Positions 12,801 through 25,100 of a stretch of DNA of 64,000 nucleotides are shown in pieces (within the stretch, counting starts at the first letter, position 1; the number at the start of each line of letters is the position of its first letter). The stretch is taken from the NCBI GenBank assembly GCA_024516035.1, contig CM044957.1, positions 48,025,001-48,089,000 on the forward strand, read 5' to 3'. Below the pieces are notes generated by a model. That model searched no databases. It had not been told where the DNA came from and saw only the letters and a program-made list of their open reading frames with translations. The stretch is from Bactericera cockerelli (taxonomy: Eukaryota; Arthropoda; Insecta; Hemiptera; Triozidae). A program made the position numbers and the translations under genes.

Positions 12801-15800
12801 TTTACTTCGTTCTTTTAATCCAACACTCTACAAGAGTGTTTTTTTTAAGTACTGTCTACAGTCTACACACACCAAATTGAAAACCATTTAGGCATGCAAT
12901 AACTGACAAAGGGGTTTTGTGGTAGATATTAAATTCTACAGAAATAATGGTGGCTTTTCTATTTTTTCATTGTATAGAATCATAGCTAATGCGATGGGGG
13001 ATTTGAAATTCAGTTTTGGTGGTTCAAAAGGAATGGCAGGGTTCGGTCTTAATCTATGGTTTGGGATTTTGAATTTAATTTCTCCTAGAAGGTATGGGCT
13101 TTGAATTTTGTTCGTTAAAATATTGGCTAGAAACGTGATTTGTGCTGCTCTGAATCGTTGTTCAATGGATTCTATTGGTTAATTTTCCTGTTCCTGAAAA
13201 CATTGTGAACTTTTTAACAACGTTCACTGGAGCTAAAAAAAGGTCACTTTGATCTATTAACACATGTGTGCGGAAATTAACTTTAACAGAATTAGGACCA
13301 CCCAAAGTTGTGGTGCCAAGAGATCGGAAAAAAATCATGCGATTTACTTTTTAAAAAATTATGTATAGTTTGCGATTGTTGATGTGCTTTTTTGGTATGA
13401 ATATGCAGCTACGAAATGAAATTTCGTGGCTACGAAATAAAAATTACTTCCGATTTGTAATATTAGAAATTTATAGGAAGTAAAAAGGCTGTGTGGAATC
13501 ACAAAAAAAGGATGTGAATCACTCATCACAACAAAAAAGATCCCGGGGTGAAGTTAATGCCTCAGGCACTCTCTGCCACCCAACTCAATACTAATGTCAC
13601 TCGTATGGTAGAATATATGCATTAAGGTACCCTTTGTATTTTGATAACTTGTAAAACTATTTATAAGTATAATAGCGAACATTAGTATTGTTGTTTTCAA
13701 TTGTAATTCTTGTAAACAATGTTATGTTCAACACATAGACGACCGGCATGTTTTTAGTAAGTTCTCCTGTGGGACCGGCGATCTTTAGGCTATTCACAGG
13801 CGTAGTATGTGCGTGTACCACCGGTGGTACACCCGGTCCATTCCGTACAGACACGCGTGTACCACTGTACCACCGGTGGTACACCCGGTCGTCCAAGTGT
13901 TAAAAAAAAACTCACCCAGTGTCTGCAGCTGGGCCACCCCGGGCCGGGTGGTCGCCAGCAGGCACAGCGCGTAGAAAGCGGTGGCCCGCACCGAGTAGGC
14001 GGGACAGGACTCGGCGAGCCGCACCATGGGCCGCAGGACGGCCTGGCTGTGCAGGAGGCGGAGGCCGGCCGGGGCCGTGCCCAGGGAGGCCGCGGCCCAC
14101 AGCGAGGCCTTCAGCTCCAGCGTCTGCTCTTCGGACGAGCATTGGCCTCGGATGATTGTCTGAAAAAACAAGAGTTTGAAATTTAACCGTACACTGGTAG
14201 TGTTTTTTTTAAGCTTTATTAGGAGGACAAAGTGTATGACAAATGGTAACAGTATAAAATTAAGAAAAAAAACAAACAAATGACAAAATAAATAAGTTAA
14301 AAAGAAAATAACAATAATGTCCTACCTAAAGGGCGGGGTTATTGCCTGTGGCCTCTTCCACCCAACTCTTAGTGGTTAACGCGCTAGTCTGGTAATCCAG
14401 GTAGCGTAGGGATCCGTTAGTTCGAATCCCACCCAGTGCATGAATTTTTCCTCATTAATTTGATTTTGTGACCACATAATAATAAGACTCTGACGGTTAG
14501 GTGGTAGAAAATGCTTTGAGTAGCTTGTTCCGCCACTGGTCGCTGCTAACATTAAAGCAGCTACTCTTTCTTCCTCACGAGGAAAGAGTGGACCCCGAAC
14601 ACCCAATTACAGAGCAGAAAAAATCCTGCCCCGCTGGGGATCGAACCCAGGTCACCGTGCGTCTAATGCACGGTGCCTAGCACGCTAACTCACTCGGCAA
14701 CGTTGACCACTTTATATGTGTATATAAAAAATGTAAATAAAGCCTGATCTGTTTATAAATATGATCGTATTTTGTCCTTACTTGGAACAAGGTGTACAGG
14801 TGTGGGTGCGCCTCAAGCAGGGCAAAGCCAGGCTCATGCCGGGCCAGCATGGCATAGAGATGGGGCAGCACATAGGCGGGGCCCACGGAGGGGCGGGCGT
14901 TGCTCAGGCGGCGGGTGTAGTGCCCGTCCTCTGTCCGCCGGTGTAGGGTGAGAGAGTCTAGGATCTCCGCCTCCATCAGTTGAACGTATCTGCGAAATAA
15001 AAATGGGAATGCTTAAGCATGAATCATAATAATTTGTAATTTTGTAAATATTTGGCATCTTTATTTTTAAATAATACATAGACAGCATACAAGTAGACAC
15101 ATAGAAATATAGACAGTATGGGTTCCAAGTTCTAACTTATGAAAATAATATACGATAAAAGATTGAACAAAATAATATAAATGAAGATTAGGACCTATTT
15201 ATTATTGTGTGCCTATAATGTAGCCAATGATGGAATTGCCTTCTACTCACACTAAGAGATTAGAATCTCTTGTTTTGTGAGTAATAATAATAATAATATC
15301 GCCTTTTTTATACTGCCCGATAAGGACTATTAAAGTCCCATTATTCCAGCAGTCATTTTTTGGGACATAAAGTCCCAAGACATAATTATTATTATGTGGT
15401 AAAAATCCCAAATGGAAGGATAACTTGTCATGTCCCGACTGGGTTTCGAACCCACGACCTCTGGAACTTCTGGATTCACAGAGTGCCGCCTTTACCACTG
15501 AGCTACCGGGACAGAGAATCATAAAACGCGATTTCTTTTTCTTTCTTTTTTGAACCACCGACCTCCAGGTTACAAGTCCGCGGCCTTATCTCTTAGAAGC
15601 CCTTCAAAGCTTAGGAGAAGTACCTATGTATAAATGTTTCTTTATAAAGAAAATAAATAAATAAACTATTATTATTATTACATTATCGATCAATCTACTG
15701 AGATCGGTTTATCTTGTTTTATTATTCGGTCTTTAAACCTGATTTGAGAAGAAAAAAATACACCAGGACAGAGTAAAAGATAATGTTACATATCGCCTTT

Positions 15801-18800
15801 TTTTATACTGCCCGATTTTGTGCTAACTTTTACAAATTTTGAGCGTACTGCTGGAATAATAGGACTCATTAGTTCTAATCGGGCTGTATAAATACGGCGA
15901 TATTATTATTAGTTGTTATTATATTTTTGGCAGTGGACCAAAAATAAGTTCATACAGCGACTTTTTATTTTGGAATTTGTGTACAAATTAAAAACAAGGT
16001 ACAACACAATTATTTTAAATAGAAGTTAATAAAGAACAAAAAATGGGAACAAAAGTCAAGAACCTAGTCCTGCTTGTCCAGGGAACATGAATCTGGATAT
16101 CGTAAACCAAGAAATAATCTTCTCACACATACTAGACAACTAGGAGTCTGAGCAAGTCAAACTGGTCACAATAGATCTGATAGAGGTCGTTGTGAGAATT
16201 GGGGCACTTCTTTTGGGACCCCAACCAGTTTATAATAATAATTATAATAAAGAAGAGGTGAAAGGGTGATATGATTCTCACCTGTAGTTGAAGTTATTGG
16301 CCCAACTTTCCAGCTGATTAGCCACCAGGTTGAGATCGTTGAGATACGCGAAGCCAACGGGAGAGGAGAGGAACCGAATAAGAAGTAGGAGACCCTTGTC
16401 TCCTAGGAAGAGCACTGAGGGGCGCAGCGCTATCACAGCTTCCAAGTAACTCTGAAAGCAAACGAAAACATATCTCATATGAGAATCCCAGCTCATGTAG
16501 ATCTAGCGTCACGTGATTAATTTGGAGCTCTGTGAATAGTGGAAATTGAGCAGTCGAGTCTCGACCCGGCCATAAATGATGTTTAGAGAAAATGATGAAA
16601 GTTAAATTAGACGGGACACAAAACTATATAATATGCGAAAATCACTCACGAGTGACCAGACTTTTTTTACGGGTTGATGAAAAAGTATCTTTCCTATGTA
16701 TAAAAATTAAATCTTTTTTATACATTAATATTACTCAAAAATGATTTTCTGGTTTAAGCTACAAGGTTTTGGAGATTTTACATGATTCCAACACAATTTC
16801 TCAACGATCAATAATATTGACTTTGGGAAAACGACCGAACCATAGTTAAAACACGACGTGACAACGCACATTTTATGATTTCAGAAATATCTGAAGGAAA
16901 GGGTCACGAATAAACCGCGAACATCAGAGGAGCTCAAAAACAATTTTCGCAACACTCTTCGAAACTATAGTCAGGGTATAAAGAGCCAAACTAAAGAGCT
17001 TGTTTTGTTTACCTGATTCTCGCACGCCTCGTCCAGACTATTAAGAGCTTTTTTTTAAATCAATATACATACAGTTTACAAAGCAACACTTTCCCTAAGC
17101 TAGTACAAAAAAATGTGGGCTTCTACAGTTTTTTTGTTTTTGACTAGTTTTGTTTACCTGATTCTCGCACGCCTCGTCCAGACTATTAAGAGCTAGACTA
17201 AAGAACTTTTTTTTTAATCAATATACATACAGTTGTTTACAAAGCAACACTTTCCCTAAGCTACTACAAAACATGTGGGCTTCGAAAGTTTTTTGTTGTT
17301 TGTTTTTGACACGTTTCGTTTACCTGATTCTCGCACGCCTTGTCCAGACTATAGCCAGGGTCTTAAGAGCCTGACAGTAGAGCTCATTTTGTTTACCTGA
17401 TTCTCACACGCTTCGTCCAGACTATTAAGAGCCAGACTAAAGAGCTTGTTTCGTTTACCTGATTCTCGCACGCCTCGTCCAGACTCGCCAGCGCGTACAT
17501 GGACACCTGTTTCTTCTCGTCGCGTAGCTGATTGACGAGGCTCTCAATCACCCAGTTCAGGTAGTCGGGCTGGGCCTCCAGCCTCGTCCTGAGGAGAATG
17601 CTCAGGAACTGAGTGGCGTACAGTCGGGACGACACTTGCTCGCAGGTGAGTATGTTGGTGAGAATCGACCTGAGATGATGAAAAACATAGAGAAGTATTA
17701 ATTAGAACAGCACATCAACTTGTCATTTCATATTATTATTTAATACTTTATTACATCTTTTCTTAGAAGCTTTTATCATTAGTTTAGGAAAAGAACCTTT
17801 GTGAAAATCCAATATTGTTAATAAATAAATAAAATGTTTAAAATGAAAAAAAAAAAATGAAAAATGAAATTAATACAAACAGATAATTACAAAATAATAT
17901 ACAAAGTTGGAAACAATATAAGAAAGAACAGAAAAAATGGAGGGAAAAAATATAAACACATGTCTCAACTAAAGGGCGGGTTTTTTTTTATTTTACCTGA
18001 CGATATGGTTTGACATCAATTGATGGATTTGAACTCGTCATAACAAGAAAAAAAGGTGTACATCAGTAATATTAATGATAAATAGAAAAGATGTGCATTA
18101 CAGATGAAGACCTTTGGTCGCGCCTGTTAGATACACTCGGAAGTACAACTAATTAGTTTTAATTTTTCAAATAAAATTAATTTTTCAGAACACTCACGAC
18201 AGCACCCCAGAACATTTTCCCACCTGTTAGATACACTCGGAAGTACACCTGATTAGTGTTTCAGAACCCTCACGGCAGCACCTCAGAACATTTTCCCACC
18301 TGCTAGATACACTCGGAAGTACACCTGATTAGTGTTTCAGAACCCTCACGACAGCACCTCAGAACATTTTCCCACCTGCTAGATACACTCGGAAGTACAC
18401 CTGATTAGTGTTTCAGAACCCTCACGGCAGCACCCCAGAACATTTTCCCACCTGTTAGATACACTCGGAAGTACACCTGATTAGTGTTTCAGAACACTCA
18501 CGACAGCACCTCAGAACATTTTCCCACCTGCTAGATACACTCGGAAGTACACCTGATTAGTGTTTCAGAACACTCACGACAGCACCTCAGAACATTTTCC
18601 CACCTGTTAGATACACTCGGAAGTACACCTGATTAGTGTTTCAGAACCCTCACGGCAGCACCCCAGAACATTTTCCCACCTGTTAGATACACTCGGAAGT
18701 ACACCTGATTAGTGTTTCAGAACCCTCACGGCAGCACCCCAGAACATTTTCCCACCTGTTAGATACACTCGGAAGTACACCTGATTAGTGTTTCAGAACC

Positions 18801-21800
18801 CTCACGGCAGCACCCCAGAACATTTTCCCACCTGTTAGATACACTCGGAAGTACACCTGATTAGTGTTTCAGAACACTCACGACAGCACCTCAGAACATT
18901 TTCCCACCTGCTAGATACACTCGGAAGTACACCTGATTAGTGTTTCAGAACACTCACGACAGCACCTCAGAACATTTTCCCACCTGCTAGATACACCCGG
19001 AAGTACACCTGATTAGTGTTTCAGAACACTCACGACAGCACCTCAGAACATTTTCCCACCTGCTAGATACACCCGGAAGTACACCTGATTAGTGTTTCAG
19101 AACACTCACGACAGCACCTCAGAACATTTTCCCACCTGCTAGATACACCCGGAAGTACACCTGATTAGTGTTTCAGAACACTCACGACAGCACCTCAGAA
19201 CATTTTCCCACCTGCTAGATACACTCGGAAGTACACCTGATTAGTGTTTCAGAACACTCACGACAGCACCTCAGAACATTTTCCCACCTGCTAGATACAC
19301 TCGGAAGTACACCTGATTAGTGTTTCAGAACACTCACGACAGCACCTCAGAACATTTATTTTTATCGGCAGCGATTGTATACGTAGCTTTTTTTTTTATT
19401 ATTATACAGTAAACGGATTAAATAAGATCCTTTTCTAACTATTACATTTCAATTGATTCCCTAGCTAATAAAATTCTCATAATTGTATCGTATTTTAATA
19501 TCTAATAATTATGTCTAGTAAAATCTAAATCTACTGCAAAATATCTTAAACTAATGCTATACACATAAGGAGCAAGTCAAACTAATGCTAAAGATAAGGC
19601 ATACTTGACATGAGGAAAAAGTTTATCTTTTTGATAAAAAAGAAATCAACTCTGCTTTACAGGTAAAAATATAATATAGACTAGATCTAAGAGGAACTTA
19701 ATGAATGCTTGAAAATATATATGTATAAAAAAAATATATAGTAGACTAGAAAAATAAAAAATTAAGAAAGATATCTATGAGGAAACGTCAGTAAAACTAT
19801 GATTGTTATAGAATAATCTTATTTCTTACCTGGTTGCAACTGAGGTTGAGTAATCCAAACAGGACACGATGAGCTTCACATAGCAGTCGTGCTTGCTGTT
19901 CAGAGCCACTCGGTTGAGTACGTCGAGCACCTGAAGAAAAAAAATATATACATATAATATAAATATTTCATTCTGTAGACTTAAGCAACCACATGTCTTC
20001 CTTAAATGAAATAATTCTTACTAGCTCTGCATCATTTGAATTTCCTCTTCTTCTTTTAATTTATGTTAAAAATATTAGATATGTGTCTAGATTCAATAAT
20101 AATAATAATAACACTCTTTAGTGGTAGGTAACCACCAGGCGAAGTTAATGCTCAAAGCATTTTCTACCACCTAACCCTCACGAGTCTTATTATTATGTGG
20201 TCAAAAAATCAAATGAATGAGGAAAAATTCATACACTGGGTGGGATTCGAACCAACGGATCCCTGCACTACCTGGATCACCAGACTAGCGCGTTTATCAC
20301 TTGACTACCAGTGCACATGACTACCAGATTTAAGAACTTTGTATACATGTACCTAAAGCATATTATATAGAAATATTTTTTTTCATTTTTTTTTACTTTC
20401 AAAAGATTTTTCTTTATTAAACAAATACGTTTCATCTTCTTAAATAAATTTATTTATAAGGAGATAACTTGTTAGTCAAATAAAAATTAAAAATATGGCA
20501 AGTTTAAGGGACCCATAATGCAAAGCATGTGTTGGGCCCCTTTCGATTATATTTATAATGTTATTATAAAGCCTGGCTATAAAGTCTACAGTCTGGCTGG
20601 GGGACTATAAACAGGGAGTAGACCAATATTGGCTTGGTTCTGGGGGCCCTTGTCAATTATCAGCCTCCTTGTAAAGACAGTGGTAGAAGTGCTGAGTCAT
20701 TCCTCCACTGTCTGGCTACCATCGTTCACGATCACGCCACCTTATGATGATAATGTTTTTTAAAAACTGTCTTTTTAGTTGATAAAATAAAATACAAATT
20801 TAAGGGACCCATAATGCCAAGCATGTGTTGGGCCCCTTTTTATTATATTTATAATGTTATTTAAAAACTGTCCTTTTACTTAAGTTATTACATTTGTGTT
20901 AATCACTTTCGTGATATCACAACTACTCAAACTCGCTTTACTAAATGTACGCTGAAACCGGGACTTGAACCACCGACCTCCAGGTTACAAGTCCGTTGCC
21001 TTATCGATCAAGCTACTGAGGTCGGATTTGTCCTTTTAGTTAATTAAATAAAATACAAATTACCTGGCTGGACTCCAGGTGCTTCAGCCCCTTGGCTCGG
21101 CTGGACAGCACGCCCAGGAAGAGAAAGTAGTGCTGGCACAGGGTGTTGCTCACATTCTTGGGACTCAGCAGTGTGTCGTGTGCAGACTCCGCGGTGACGA
21201 TGGCTTCTATCTGGTCGTGGAGGTCAGCCAGGAACTCCTCCAGTAACCTGGAGGCTTCGGCCTGGGGGGAGAGGAGACCAAGGGCGGAATAGTTAGGTTG
21301 CGGGATAATTAAAGGCGATATTATTTCAATTATCAATAAAAAGTTATTAAAAAAGATATCATACTTGTGTTAATCACATTCTACTCAAAATCGCTTTACC
21401 AAATCCACGCTGAAACGGGGACTTGAACCACTGACCTCTAGGTTACAAGTCCGCCGCCTTATCCATCAAGCTAGTGAGGTCGGTTTTCAGTCGATATAAT
21501 ACAAGGTGGGGCAAAAGTCTGGAAACCCCTGAATAACTTTTGAATGGCTTCTTCGGTAAAGGTAAAAATTTGATGGTAAACCGGGGTAGTAAGACCTTCT
21601 TTTATAGTGGGGCCGATTTTTGTTACCGGCCCCCATGTCGGGGCCACGGGGGCCAACTTCATATTTTTAAATACGAACCCCTACCTTCCGATACATTTTT
21701 GGAAAGGTCTTTAAATAAGAAATACTTTGGTGCAAATTTTATTTTTTTAATATTAACTGTTTGCAAATGGCATCCAACTTTGTGTATGCAGTAAAGTCTG

Positions 21801-22154
21801 GCAAACCCTGAATATCTTTTGAAAGGGCTTAGACCTAATCGGGCAGTATAAATAAGGTGATATTATTTATTATTTTGGATGATAAATCACAGCAACTGAG
21901 TTGATTGTTGCTAGGCAACAGAAAGTAAACGATCTTTACAAAATTAATGTTGCTAAATTTTTCCTGACGCAAAAACAACCAAATTTGATTATGTTTTGTC
22001 ACTCTTTCTTCTAAATGACCCATTTTAAACTTATATTTTAAATTTTGCGTCGAATCGAATGACGCATGGACTAAAAAATGGGGTCCATTATGTGCAAAAA
22101 TGTAATATCACTTAGTATAAGTGAGTTTTGAAATACATTTCTAATTTTTAATAT

Positions 22155-22189
<35 letters not shown>

Positions 22190-25100
22190 TAACGTCTAAC
22201 ATCTAAGTGACTTGAGAGGGAATTTTGTAAAAGTTTTTTAGTCAATAAAAAGTTATCATATTTGTGTTAATCACTTTCTACTCAAACTCGCAATACCAAA
22301 TTCACGCTGAAACGGGGACTTTTGAACCAACGACTACGTTGAATCCGGGACTTGAACCACCGACCTCCAGGTTACAAGTCTGCCGCCTTATCGATCAAGC
22401 TACTGAGGTCGGTTTTCAGTCGATATATCATAATGGTAAAACTCACGTGATCACAATCAAGTAGGAACTTCAGCAAATCAATGGCAGCCAGAGAGAAAAT
22501 ATTCGATGATAAATCACAGCGACTGAGTTGATTGTTGCTAGGCAACAGAAAGTAAACAATCTTCTTCACGAACAACTTGTGAGAGCTTTCTTGTAGACGA
22601 ACGAGGGGTTGAGCTCTTGTCTGGAACAGAAGAATATTTAATAATAATAATATAATCTTGGTAAACGGGCTTGTATTAGCGGAAAGAATCCTGTTTACTA
22701 ATTACAACAGTAAATACAACAGAAGAATATGTTATGGTTCAATGCAAATAAGCTGGTGTGTGATCATCGTGCATTGGTAGTCAAGTGGTTAAGGTGCTAG
22801 TCTGGTAATCCAGGTAGCATTGAGATCCGTTTGTTCAAATCCCACCTAATGCATGGATTTTTCCTGATTTATTTGACTTTGTAACCACATAATAATAATA
22901 AACATTTAAAAAATTAATGTCTTTTAATTAAATCATTTCTTGATTTAACCTTTTTCTGCTCTTACAAATTTCTAAAGTTCACAATCCAACCTAGAAAGGC
23001 GACCTTGAGGTCACCATCGATTTCCCTCTAGTTGTAAGGAAGATTTGGTCAGAACATTTTTTCTGTTCCGAGTAACTGGTTCGTTTAATGAGACAGCCTG
23101 TAAACATTTCTCTTATAAATATCCAGGTTCGCTGTACTAATAATAATAATAATAATTCCGTGTCTGTGAGATAGGTAATGATACCTAAATCACGGTGGTG
23201 AGAGGATTATATGGACGCCCAGATCCAATGTCTAAGCTCCTTTCATGTCCATTGATTCTATTTGGTTTTAACGTCCTGACTAGAGGTTGACAGGACGGGA
23301 GTTTTACCCTCCATTCGGTGGGAATCGTACCAGCTACCCACATTAAACCTCACCCAGCCGGGGTAGGACCGGAATTGCCAGCCTCACATGTTCGGAGGGA
23401 ACAGAATTTTTTTGTGCGAAAAGTCTGCTCCAACCGGGAATCGAACTCAGGATCTCTGGACTACGGGCAGTAGTCACAACCGTTACGCCACGGAGGCTGG
23501 CCGCCTGTACTAGTATACTTACCTTGAAGACGGCTCTGATGGCCTCCCAGTTCCAAGCGAAAGCATCCTTCACCGTCAGCACTCCCGAGTCCTTCATGGC
23601 TTCCTCGCTTTCCTTGCAAAGAATCTGCACGGTAGAGAACAAGAATATTTCCAATTATTTTTTGACTTGACATTTAAGAAATGGATGACCTATCATTCCC
23701 TACCGACCTACCATGCACTGGTAGTGAAGTGGTTAACGCGCTAGTCTGGTAATCCAGTTAGCGTAGGGATCCGTTGGTTCGAATCCCAGCCAGTGCATGA
23801 ATTTTTCCTCATTAATTTGAGTTCATGACCACTAAATAATAAGACTCTGAGGGTTAGGTGGTAGAAAATGCTTTGAGCATTAACCTCGCCTGGTGGTTAC
23901 CTTCCACTAAAAGTGTTATTATTATTATTCCCTAATAAAAATATACAGCCATACATCATCATCATCATAGGGTGGCGTCATAGTGAACGATGGTAGCCAG
24001 ACAGTGAAGGAATGACTCAGCACTTCTACCACTGTCTTTACAAGGAGGCTAATAATTGACAAGGATCCCAAGAACCAAGCCAATGCTGGTCTACTCCCTG
24101 TTTTATAGTCCCCCAGCCAGACTGCTAGTCTACTGCCTGATTATAGTCCCCCCGCCAAAATGCTGGTCTACTCTCTGTTTATAGTCCCCCAGACAGACTG
24201 CTGGTCTACTCCCTGATTATAGTCCCCCCTACAGCCAAATATACAGCCATTAGAGAACGAACCATCGACCCGTTACGACGGAATGAAAGCGGTTTGATTG
24301 ATTGATTGAGAGAGAACGAAAAAAAATCTTTATGATAAAAATCTATATGAAACCGGTTTGATTTGTTGATTAATAGAGAACGAAAATAAAAATCTATATG
24401 AAACCGGTTTGATTAGTTGATTGAGAGAGAACAAAAAAAAATCTTTATTATTAAACATTTTGGATCAAGTTTTATTAACAAATGACATAGAATATATACA
24501 TACATAGATATTAAAATTAAGAAAACAAAACTTGATAGTGCATCTACACTCACCTGAGTTATCTTGTGCTTGGGCACATGCTTCCCCTTGGCTCGGCAGA
24601 TGAGCTCCACTCACCTGAGATATCTTTTGCTTGGGCACATGCTTCCCCTTGGCTCGGCAGATGAGGTCCACTCACCTGAGTTATCTTGTGCTTGGGCACA
24701 TGCTTCCCCTTGGCTCGGCAGATGAGGTCCACTCACCTGACTTATCTTGTGTTTGGGCACATGCTTGGCTCGGCAGATGAGGTCCACTCACCTGAGTTAT
24801 CTTGTGCTTGGGCACATGCTTCCCCTTGGCTCGGCAGATGAGCTCCACTCACCTGAGTTATCTTTTGCTTGGGCACATGCTTCCCCTTGGCTCGGCAGAT
24901 GAGGTCCACTCACCTGAGTTATCTTGTGCTTGGGCACATGCTTCCCCTTGGCTCGGCAGATGAGGTCCACTCACCTGAGTTATCTTGTGTTTGGGCACAT
25001 GCTTGGCTCGGCAGATGAGGTCCACTCACCTGAGTTATCTTGTGCTTGGGCACATGCTTCCCCTTGGCTCGGCAGATGAGGTCCACTCACCTGAGCTATC

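Noticed and set aside
13809..14155. Plus-strand frames over rictor exon 18
   Set aside because: Shadows of a GC-rich exon; the minus frame matches Rictor and has splice sites.
18120..19362. 74-bp array as extra coding exons of rictor
   Set aside because: Exons 14 and 15 join in frame with no missing conserved segment and the unit has stops in the needed phase.
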